The notes under the pieces are model-generated. The model was given only the letters and a program-made list of their open reading frames with translations, was not told the DNA's origin and ran no database searches. Shown piece by piece: positions 57,371 through 64,000 of a stretch of 64,000 nt of DNA (positions within the stretch are counted from its first letter, which is position 1; each line of letters begins with the position of its first letter). A program made the translations under genes and the position numbers. The stretch covers positions 62,001 through 126,000 of the forward strand of contig NZ_JAVAJF010000004.1 in the NCBI RefSeq assembly GCF_030718085.1, written 5' to 3'. This DNA is from Marinobacter sp. MDS2 (GTDB lineage: Bacteria; Pseudomonadota; Gammaproteobacteria; Pseudomonadales; Oleiphilaceae).

Positions 57371-58201
57371 ATGAAAGTTAAAGAATATCCACCGTCGTTG
57401 TGGCGCACACTTCAGCTGAAATCGTTTCCTGCTACGAAGATTAAAGGTGGGCATTCTCAGACCGCTGCCCAAGATGTTGTCATCTCGTTTACATCGATCG
57501 CATCGAGACTTGAGTACGCGCACTTGGCGGTGCGAAGCATTCTTACTCAGACAGTAACGCCTGAGCGCATTGTTCTCTGGCTTGGAAAAGACTGCGAGCC
57601 TAAAATCCCTCAACAACTGCTCAAATTAACTGGCGACATATTTAGCATTAGATTCTGCGAAGACGTGGGCCCCCATACCAAACTGATTTATAGCCTCTCT
57701 GAATTTCCAGATCACCGTATTGTCACCTGTGACGATGACCTGATGTACCCTAAGGATTGGTTGGAAAATCTCCTGAAAGCTGCCGAAGAGTTTCCGAATG
57801 AGATTATCGGCAATCAGTGTCGACTGATCACGGTGGCGGCTGATGGGGAGCTTTGGCCTTATAAAAAATGGCCATACGAACAACCGGGCGCATCGCATGC
57901 CAACACGCTCCCCCTAGGTTATGCCGGCGTTATCTACCCCCCAAAATCACTCCCCGCGTCAACGCTATCGCGCGAACTGTTCAAACAGCTGTCACCGAAA
58001 GCTGACGACTTGTGGTTTAAGGCTATGAGTGCCGTAAACGGAACGAAATCCAGACGCTCGCCATACCAGACGAGCAAGCCGCTGCCAATTCCATTCTCAC
58101 AGGCCGTATCCCTGAAAAAGACTAATGTCAGGGAAGACGGTAACCGTGAGCAATGGAGCAAGCTTGCGGAGCACTTCGAATTGTCATTAGATAGAGCTTA
58201 G
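57371..58201 (+). CDS. Probable GT-A glycosyltransferase
   Basis: This 276-residue protein with a GT-A-like pattern has VVISFTSIASRLEYAHLAVRSILTQTVTPERIVLWLG near the start (about 36-72) and the putative metal-binding DDD in IVTCDDDLMYPKDWL (about 120). It does not fit standard family 2 text closely, and I do not recognise a named family. The cluster and the DxD-type motif support sugar transfer. It starts 29 nt after the GT2 stop and is followed 8 nt later by the kinase-like gene, so it is probably in the same operon. Confidence 0.75.
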   Translation: MKVKEYPPSLWRTLQLKSFPATKIKGGHSQTAAQDVVISFTSIASRLEYAHLAVRSILTQTVTPERIVLWLGKDCEPKIPQQLLKLTGDIFSIRFCEDVGPHTKLIYSLSEFPDHRIVTCDDDLMYPKDWLENLLKAAEEFPNEIIGNQCRLITVAADGELWPYKKWPYEQPGASHANTLPLGYAGVIYPPKSLPASTLSRELFKQLSPKADDLWFKAMSAVNGTKSRRSPYQTSKPLPIPFSQAVSLKKTNVREDGNREQWSKLAEHFELSLDRA

Positions 58202-58209
58202 ATCAGTAC

Positions 58210-59022
58210 ATGCGATATTTACGGGACACACTGTATCAAGAGGTTGATGCTGGCCACGGCATCACAGCCTTTAAGCGTACTGATTGGCCTAATGAAGACA
58301 CAGGGTGTGTCAGCTGGGAAGAAGCAATCGCAAATATGCTCCATGGAGAACAGCCCAAAGCTAGCGTCCCATGGAGTAACGGTGCTACCACCCCCGTCAT
58401 ACTAAAAGTAAACGCGCTGAAGTACCCAAGTCAGCGAGTAAGAGCTCTACTCGGAATTCAGCGCCATGGCCGATATGAGTGGGCTACCGCCGAAATTCAC
58501 ACTGCTCTGCAGATGCAGGGGAAACCTTACATACCAAAACTGTATGCATACGGGTGGTCAAAAACTCGTTTCGGCATGCCGGACAGAATATTCTCGATTA
58601 CGGAATTTCTGCGCGAAACCAAAAGCGTTGAAGAGATTGCTCGCGACGAGGAGAGTTCCGAAATAGCATTACGCTTGGCTCTCGACACATTCCGCCAGGC
58701 CATCGACGACGGCCTTCTTCACTTAGACCCTTGGGCTGGAAATTGCCTAATTTCTGATGACCAGAAAAAATGCTGGCTGGTCGATCTAGAGTTTTCCAAG
58801 CTAAACAGTAAAGCTCCCATCGAACATACGCTGGGCTTTTGCTGCGGTTTTTTCTACAAGGGAAGTATAACCGAACGCTTCACCCCTCTTGAGTACCAAA
58901 AATTTGTCACAGATTGGTTTTCCCAAGCATTGCCAAGCAGAAACTTGCAATTCTTCATCGAGAAGACGGACTTTTACATGAATAATCATGTGAAAAGGAA
59001 GCGGCGTTTTGCAGCGTTTTAG
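58210..59022 (+). CDS. LPS-core kinase-like protein
   Basis: This 270-residue protein has a eukaryotic-kinase-like fold related to WaaP/RfaP-type LPS kinases. The catalytic loop LLHLDPWAGNCLI (HxDxxxxN, about 175-187) and the metal-binding Asp in CWLVDLEFSK (about 196) are intact. The N-lobe carries TPVILKVNALKYPSQRVRALLG. It probably phosphorylates a core heptose or similar sugar. It is convergent with the following glycosyltransferase; the two stop codons are adjacent. Confidence 0.77.
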   Translation: MRYLRDTLYQEVDAGHGITAFKRTDWPNEDTGCVSWEEAIANMLHGEQPKASVPWSNGATTPVILKVNALKYPSQRVRALLGIQRHGRYEWATAEIHTALQMQGKPYIPKLYAYGWSKTRFGMPDRIFSITEFLRETKSVEEIARDEESSEIALRLALDTFRQAIDDGLLHLDPWAGNCLISDDQKKCWLVDLEFSKLNSKAPIEHTLGFCCGFFYKGSITERFTPLEYQKFVTDWFSQALPSRNLQFFIEKTDFYMNNHVKRKRRFAAF

Positions 59023-59898
59023 TTATAAACGAAACATTGATAGAAGCAGCCGCTTTAAAGCTCGAACATCCAGCGGGTTGACACGCAAAATCCGCACAAG
59101 TGTCCGCCTATAGTCTTTTATTAGCCCCGCATCTTTTTGTCGTCTTGCTAGCAAATTCAAATAACGAGAAGCAAGCGTAGGGTGACGGTCAATAAACTTT
59201 GAATGTCGATCCGCGACCAAAGCGTCACTTTGAGCTTGCTTAAGCAGATTCTCATTGGTGCTCAGCCGAGGCCCCGCATGAACAAAACAGTCAACGAGAG
59301 GCGTTGTTATAGCACCACAGCCGCTCCCGCCACTTAACATTCTAAACGCTAACTCACGATCCTCTGACACCGTAAGCGATTCATCAAACCCTTCAAACTG
59401 GCGTAGGACTTCGGCTCTAAAACACATACCACTAGCTCCTACGTAGGCCACAGCTTCGTAGTCTAGCTCTGAAGAACGAGACTGCCGACGAATCATGCAC
59501 GGCCGCTGACGGGCTACCGTACTTTTTCCGGACGATTCGTCCTGAACGCTTAATGAAGACCACGCAAAATCAATCTCACCTTTATTCGAATCAAAAAATT
59601 CGACCATAGCTTCCGCATAGCCTGGGCGTAGCACATCGTCATCATCCAAGAACGCAATGTACTCTCCGGTCGCTTGCGCTAGCCCCGTATTGCGGGCTGC
59701 GGACACACCACGAGCAGACTCATGACGAAACCCAAAAACCTTGGAGCCCATTTTCTCGCAATTAGCAGCGGGATCACTTCCATCGTCCACCACAATTATT
59801 TCGAGATCCTCATAGGACTGCGTCATTGCCGATTCGACAGCTTTTTTCAGCCTATCAGGTCGGTTATGGGTAGGAATTACGATTGATAGTTTAGGCAT
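59023..59898 (-). CDS. Glycosyltransferase family 2
   Basis: This 291-residue GT-A enzyme has LSIVIPTHNRPDRLKKAVESAM at the N-terminus, IIVVDDGSDPAAN (about 34) and YIAFLDDDDVLRPGY (about 76), the DxD site. The C-terminal third is basic (LNLLARRQKDAGLIKDYRRTLVRILRV). It is encoded opposite to its neighbours, which fits a cluster assembled by insertion and rearrangement. Donor and acceptor are unknown. The 168-bp gap to the O-antigen ligase gene holds no clear gene. Confidence 0.9.
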   Translation of the reverse strand: MPKLSIVIPTHNRPDRLKKAVESAMTQSYEDLEIIVVDDGSDPAANCEKMGSKVFGFRHESARGVSAARNTGLAQATGEYIAFLDDDDVLRPGYAEAMVEFFDSNKGEIDFAWSSLSVQDESSGKSTVARQRPCMIRRQSRSSELDYEAVAYVGASGMCFRAEVLRQFEGFDESLTVSEDRELAFRMLSGGSGCGAITTPLVDCFVHAGPRLSTNENLLKQAQSDALVADRHSKFIDRHPTLASRYLNLLARRQKDAGLIKDYRRTLVRILRVNPLDVRALKRLLLSMFRL

Positions 59899-60066
59899 AG
59901 TTCTCTCGCCAATTGGGTTTACGCGAGTGCAAAAGTATATCTGATTAAGCTTTAGCGTTCAGCGCCTGCATAACGCATTACACAATGAACATAACCGCCT
60001 CTCAAGCCACAAACATGTTACGATACGCACTCTTTACCATGCCGTCAGCTTTCCAAGAAACCATCA

Positions 60067-61287
60067 ATGCTCAAACACGCCCCACAGGCTTTCCGTGCCT
60101 CGGACTGGCCCGACATTGTGAATTTTGCGCCGCTCTTCTACGTCATGACCGTAATGTGGTGGATGCCTGATGGTGACAAATATCCTCCAGCCATAATTCT
60201 TGCCATTCTTGTTTTTTACATCGCGTCACAAGCATGGAAAACCAGCCAAAGCGCTAAAAATTGTGCCAAGCATTATTTTGCGAGTGCCGTAACTGCATCC
60301 GCTCTAATTTGCGGGACTGGCTACTTACTTAACGGTGGCAGCATTTCGGAGTTAAGAACACTTGCAGCGCTATCGATTTTTGCGTGGCTATCAACAGCTT
60401 TCAAGCTCAATTACTGGGTTTGGTTGTCAGTCATTTTAATTGCAGCAGCAGGTTTTATTACCGTAAGCTTCTATCAGCACTTCATAGGAGGAGTGTCTCG
60501 CGCGCACCTTTATTATAACCCTATCCCCTACGCGACCGGGCTCGCGACCGTAATGGTCAGCTCTCTGTTTTTAGCAGTGACATCTCGAAAACTTCCCGTC
60601 ACATTATCCGCTTGGGCCGTAACGCTACTTCTCTTTTCGGCGACTGCAATGACTGGGACTAGGGGAGTTGTTCTTCCAGCCTCGGTGATCCTATGCACAG
60701 TTACAATCTATTACCTTTGCGGCAGCAAAAAGCTCAGAAAAACGGCAATCGCTGCAACTGTGGCCGCACTCACTCTCATCACCGCACTTGGCGCCCACAT
60801 TTTTGAAGACCGAATCAACCACACGGTAACGGAGCTGTCTCTCATTGCATCTGGAAACAAGACCAGCTCAATCGGGCTACGCCTCCAGTTTTGGGAAGCG
60901 GCATCCGTAATGGCGACGATGGAGCCACTTACCGGACTTGGGGAAGGTCACATATCTGTATATCAAGACTTAGCGGCACAGGGGTTGGTTGATCAAGCCG
61001 CAGCAGCCTACGCTCCTTACCACTATCACAACCAGTTTCTGGATACTCTGGTAAAGCGGGGCGTTCCGGGATTACTAGCTTTATTGCTCTTACTCAGCTT
61101 GCCATTGGCGCTCGCGGCAAAATATTATCGCGACACGCCATTGGTACTTGGCAGCATCGGAGGAATGACAATTCTGTATACCGTAGCGTCACTAACGGAT
61201 GTTCCGTTCAACCACCCTGTAACGATCAACCTTTTCGTGTTGTCGTCGTTAGCCCTGTTTAGCCTGAAAACCGAATCACAACGCTAG
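60067..61287 (+). CDS. O-antigen ligase family (WaaL/Wzy-type) membrane protein
   Basis: This polytopic membrane protein of 406 residues has about ten or more hydrophobic segments. It carries the Wzy_C-type motif with TGTRGVVLPASVIL (about 197), the large periplasmic-loop region ending in YHYHNQFLDTLVKRGVPGLLALLLLL (about 318-343), and GLRLQFWEAA before it. Members join O-antigen or other glycans to lipid A-core, or polymerise repeat units. In a core cluster, a ligase role is more likely. The gene stands alone on the + strand. Confidence 0.85.
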   Translation: MLKHAPQAFRASDWPDIVNFAPLFYVMTVMWWMPDGDKYPPAIILAILVFYIASQAWKTSQSAKNCAKHYFASAVTASALICGTGYLLNGGSISELRTLAALSIFAWLSTAFKLNYWVWLSVILIAAAGFITVSFYQHFIGGVSRAHLYYNPIPYATGLATVMVSSLFLAVTSRKLPVTLSAWAVTLLLFSATAMTGTRGVVLPASVILCTVTIYYLCGSKKLRKTAIAATVAALTLITALGAHIFEDRINHTVTELSLIASGNKTSSIGLRLQFWEAASVMATMEPLTGLGEGHISVYQDLAAQGLVDQAAAAYAPYHYHNQFLDTLVKRGVPGLLALLLLLSLPLALAAKYYRDTPLVLGSIGGMTILYTVASLTDVPFNHPVTINLFVLSSLALFSLKTESQR

Positions 61288-61293
61288 CAACGT

Positions 61294-62070
61294 TCACGGC
61301 ACAACCCGCCTGTACCCCGCGAGCTTGCAGAGAGCGGCGCCGAACTTTCGCTTCAGCCTTAACCGCCGCTTCTTTAAATAGTTAGCAAAACCTTTCTCAG
61401 TTTTCTCACTCAGACCAGCCCGACTACTTTCAATATAGCTTTCATTTCGATCTTCGGGGTGCGCCAACCGGTTGCTGAAATGAATGACCCCGTCCGCTTC
61501 CGTAACAAAAAACATCCCCCAAGCATCGGCCAATTTTAACGACTCTCTCTGGGAGGCCAGAATACGTTCCGCGCTTGATCGGGTTATACCGTAACAGCAG
61601 GTCCGAAGTATGTGAGCATTTGAGTACTGGGGCAGCGCATACACATGATCCCGCCCCGTTCCTTTACCGACTATGTACTTCCGGGAAGGCAGACCTTCTT
61701 GCCCACCAAAAATGATCAAACCATCAGCAGGAATGGCCCAAAGGTCTTCGATGGATTCCGTTAAAGATCCGTCGTCTCCGATCACATCATCCTCAAGGAT
61801 AACGGCTCGCTCGGCTTCAGTTTGCAGAAATAACTCAAGTGCTTTTATGTGACTTAAACTGCAGCCCACCTCGGCCGGCGCGAGTATCCGACGATGATTT
61901 ACCATTGCACTTGAGGCGTAGCGAAAATAGCCTTGGGCCCCAAGCTTGCGGCCATCCACTGCCTCTACCAAAGTCATGGACGAGTATAGCTCGGGAAAAC
62001 TTTTCTCTAGGCGCTCGCGACGAGCAGAGTCCCCTTTCATGGAGACCAAAAATATCGGCGTGCTTTCCAT
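61294..62070 (-). CDS. Glycosyltransferase family 25 (LPS biosynthesis)
   Basis: This GT25 enzyme of about 258 residues is of the LPS beta-galactosyltransferase type. Features are IFLVSMKGDSARRERLEKSF at the N-terminus, PAEVGCSLSHIKALE (about 65) and RAVILEDDV, the EDD metal-site motif (about 90). The ATG at 62070 shares one base with the stop of the upstream kinase-like gene. A TTG at 62073 is the alternative. A GT25 next to core kinases suggests completion of the outer core. Confidence 0.9.
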   Translation of the reverse strand: MESTPIFLVSMKGDSARRERLEKSFPELYSSMTLVEAVDGRKLGAQGYFRYASSAMVNHRRILAPAEVGCSLSHIKALELFLQTEAERAVILEDDVIGDDGSLTESIEDLWAIPADGLIIFGGQEGLPSRKYIVGKGTGRDHVYALPQYSNAHILRTCCYGITRSSAERILASQRESLKLADAWGMFFVTEADGVIHFSNRLAHPEDRNESYIESSRAGLSEKTEKGFANYLKKRRLRLKRKFGAALCKLAGYRRVVP

Positions 62071-62768
62071 CAATCAAACTCTCGGTCGGGTGCCGCATCT
62101 CTAGCAGCACGCTTGATGCGTAACATTTGCTTTTTCTCAAAGACCCGGTGTTCAAAACATTCGGGATCAGACCTTAACTCCCCCGGACTTGCTCCCCAAG
62201 CATCCAAGTATGCTTCGTGCAAGATCCGCGGCAGATCTCCAGGTGGAAGCCTCGCCCCCAAATTGGCCAAATTCGTAAGTGCCAGCGATTCATTCAGGCC
62301 TCGCGGGTGCAGCCGCACATCATCCTCGTCCACCATTCGGATAACGTTATCGGCATTTATCAGGTAATTGGTCAAATTGCAGTCGAGTTGCTCAATCCCT
62401 AACTTATGGAGATCAGCTACGCAGCGCCCTAAAAGGTCTAAAAGCTCTAAAACTCGAGCCTGGTCACTTTGCTCGTAGGCTGACCTAAGAACCTCACGCA
62501 TTGATCTATATCCCGAAAGGAATTCAGTGGCAAAACCAAAACACTGAAGTTTCTGAACCCACCCAGCATATACAATACCCGGCACCGGCCCACCTGCTCG
62601 CCGGATTTTCTTTCCACGCCGCAGCGCTCTCAACCAATGAATTAATCCAAACAACGGCTTTCGATAGCATTTGACCGCAACTTCCTGCCCATCAACCAAA
62701 GCACGATAAGTAATTCGGGTGCGCCGAATATTGGAGTGCAGTTCTTCTTTAAACTCGATAGTGGCCAT
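62070..62768 (-). CDS. Kinase-fold LPS protein with altered catalytic loop
   Basis: This 232-residue protein has the layout of Kdo/heptose kinases: an N-lobe with TYRALVDGQEVAVKCYRKP (Lys about 33) and a C-lobe catalytic loop GIEQLDCNLTNYLI (about 132), where the usual His of HxD is Gln, followed by VIRMVDEDDV in place of DFG. The essential Asp and Asn of the loop are kept. It may be a low-activity kinase or a pseudokinase. It lies in a minus-strand run with the Kdo kinase (29-nt gap upstream) and GT25 (1-nt overlap downstream). Confidence 0.68.
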   Translation of the reverse strand: MATIEFKEELHSNIRRTRITYRALVDGQEVAVKCYRKPLFGLIHWLRALRRGKKIRRAGGPVPGIVYAGWVQKLQCFGFATEFLSGYRSMREVLRSAYEQSDQARVLELLDLLGRCVADLHKLGIEQLDCNLTNYLINADNVIRMVDEDDVRLHPRGLNESLALTNLANLGARLPPGDLPRILHEAYLDAWGASPGELRSDPECFEHRVFEKKQMLRIKRAARDAAPDREFD

Positions 62769-62797
62769 CAGTAAAAATTGCGCCTTAAAACATCAAA

Positions 62798-63529
62798 TTA
62801 ACGTTCTTCATACTCATAGGCATGAAGAAGAACGTCCCAGTTCGCTTGCCGTTCTCTATCACTCAGATGCACACATCGTTTCTCAACAGAACGACGTAAG
62901 CGACTTAGATTCTTCTGGCGCCACGGAGAATCTGGCCTTCTGTCGCTCGGCGTCACTAGTCTGCATCGATCGAAATCAATCAGATAAATGCGCTCGCCCG
63001 CCACCAAGATATTGTCACAATTCAAGTCCACATGATCCAAGCCATGATCGTGAAACTGGCGAATCACCCTGCCCAACTTTCTCCATAGATGCTCATGAGT
63101 GATCGACGCACAGTCAGCAAAGGTTACGGCACCGGGTATACGTTTAATCAAAATGGCCGCCTGATACCAAAACCAACGACGCCTCCACACAATCGCGGCA
63201 ACAGGCTCCGGCACGGGCAAGCCCGCAGCATACAAACGTTCGAGTAGTCGATGCTCCGCCACCGATCGCGCTCGCTCAAAACCCGTGAAAAAGTAGGTTA
63301 TCTTAGCAATGCGGGACATAAGCCCGCCCCGCCGATAGTGTCGAAGAACAAGATTGTTTGCATCTCGGCGAATGAACCAAGCCCCTCCTCTACCCCCAGA
63401 GGAGACAGGCTCCGCACTGTCACCCCAGTATTCGGGATAAAACCATGCTTCAGTAACACCGTGACAGGCTTCAGCAACCACCAGCTTCAGCTGGTCAGGA
63501 GGAGTAATTCGGCTCGCGGCAGAGTTCAC
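62798..63529 (-). CDS. 3-deoxy-D-manno-octulosonic acid kinase (KdkA type)
   Basis: This 243-residue kinase probably phosphorylates Kdo of the inner core. Text typical of KdkA: GRGGAWFIRRDANNLVLRHYRRGGLMSRI, ERARSVAEHRLLERLYAAGLPVPEPVAAIVWRRRWFWYQAAILIKRIPG, catalytic loop DHVDLNCDNILV (HxD, Asn, about 162-173) and YLIDFDRC (about 182). All expected catalytic residues are present. It is the first gene of the minus-strand run and divergent from the GT9 gene at the right edge. The 130-bp gap shows no further gene. Confidence 0.87.
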   Translation of the reverse strand: MNSAASRITPPDQLKLVVAEACHGVTEAWFYPEYWGDSAEPVSSGGRGGAWFIRRDANNLVLRHYRRGGLMSRIAKITYFFTGFERARSVAEHRLLERLYAAGLPVPEPVAAIVWRRRWFWYQAAILIKRIPGAVTFADCASITHEHLWRKLGRVIRQFHDHGLDHVDLNCDNILVAGERIYLIDFDRCRLVTPSDRRPDSPWRQKNLSRLRRSVEKRCVHLSDRERQANWDVLLHAYEYEER

Positions 63530-63659
63530 AAACTATTTTCTCCGAGGCTGGCACTGACCGGAGCCAGATAAAGACGTTGATAGCTCATTAGGCTAAACTG
63601 GCGATCAGTTTACCAACGAGCCCTCCCGGGCTCCACATCCTGCTGTGAAAGATTCGTAA

Positions 63660-64000
63660 ATGGCTCTTAAATCGATGAAATCCATCTGCATCCTCCGCCT
63701 ATCCGCCATCGGCGACGTCACTCACGTCATCCCGGTTGTCCTGAGCCTTCAAGAGCAACTGCCCGACGTCAAAATCACCTGGGTCATCGGCAAAATCGAA
63801 GCCAAGCTGATCGGCGACCTGCCAGGCGTCGAATTCATCATCTTCGACAAAAAAGCCGGGCGTCAGGGCTATGCGGAGCTGCGAAAGCACATGAAAGGCC
63901 GTAAGTTCGATGCCTTGTTGCACATGCAGGTCGCGTTGAGAGCAAATCTCGCCGCAGCGTTGATTCCGGCCAAAATCAAAGTCGGTTACGACAAAGCCCG
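63660..64000 (+). CDS. Glycosyltransferase family 9 (heptosyltransferase), 3' part outside window
   Basis: This is the start of an LPS heptosyltransferase-type protein; 113 codons are visible before the right edge. It reads MALKSMKSICILRLSAIGDVTHVIPVV, the standard GT9 start with the LSAIGD motif, then LQEQLPDVKITWVIGKIEAKLI and AALIPAKIKVGYDKA (the GYD/GFD region). ATG 63660 is chosen; ATG 63675 is an alternative. It probably adds heptose to Kdo or to heptose I of the core. Confidence 0.87.
   Translation, partial: MALKSMKSICILRLSAIGDVTHVIPVVLSLQEQLPDVKITWVIGKIEAKLIGDLPGVEFIIFDKKAGRQGYAELRKHMKGRKFDALLHMQVALRANLAAALIPAKIKVGYDKA

Overview
The window is chromosomal DNA of a Gram-negative gammaproteobacterium. 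The gene order pilMNOPQ / mrcA / maeB / rpmE / priA ... argS / SPOR protein / hslVU, together with tolC-waaA-lpxL and an LPS core cluster, resembles Marinobacter and its relatives. The genus is an inference from gene order and protein style. It has not been tested by a search.

Layout. 1-4809 (minus): type IV pilus assembly operon pilMNOPQ, with pilQ running off the left edge. 5079-13996: housekeeping genes mrcA, maeB, rpmE and priA, then a large Ser/Thr/Asp-rich lipoprotein. 14013-23443: a mobile element, described below. 23551-27824: argS, an FtsN-like SPOR protein and the hslVU protease, with a sigma-32-like promoter before hslV. 27907-38171: patatin phospholipase, ptsP, rppH, a HAD phosphatase, rlmI, gcvH and the divergent metR/metE pair. 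38242-40935: an orphan type VI secretion lipase effector (Tle1/DUF2235) with a DUF2931 lipoprotein as its likely immunity partner. 41081-47203: cpdA, yqiB, nudF, thiC with a TPP riboswitch, and tolC. 47251-64000: an LPS core/lipid A region (waaA, two LpxL-type acyltransferases, several glycosyltransferases, manC, a YrbL-like protein, three kinase-fold LPS proteins, an O-antigen ligase and the start of a GT9 heptosyltransferase). Its right half alternates strands and looks compositionally mosaic.

Most notable is an apparently complete transposon of 9,409 bp at 14024-23432. It has perfect 23-bp terminal inverted repeats and an exact 11-bp target duplication (GGCCTAACCGC). Removing the element and one duplicate restores a perfect rho-independent terminator between the lipoprotein gene and argS. 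The element carries a type I restriction-modification system (hsdMSR), a DUF2384 antitoxin-like regulator without a toxin, and a 55-residue ribbon-helix-helix-like gene. It also carries a 608-residue protein with two zinc ribbons, an HTH and a DDE-like region, which is the likely transposase. That gene is preceded by a near-consensus promoter overlapping a perfect-arm LexA (SOS) box, TACTGT-N8-ACAGTA. I infer an SOS-induced transposon with restriction-modification cargo.

A second unusual feature is a family of four intergenic palindromes of about 100 bp (32940, 34332, 43256, 43437). Their arms are perfect or near-perfect within each copy but differ between copies, while the centres share GGATGG-type motifs.
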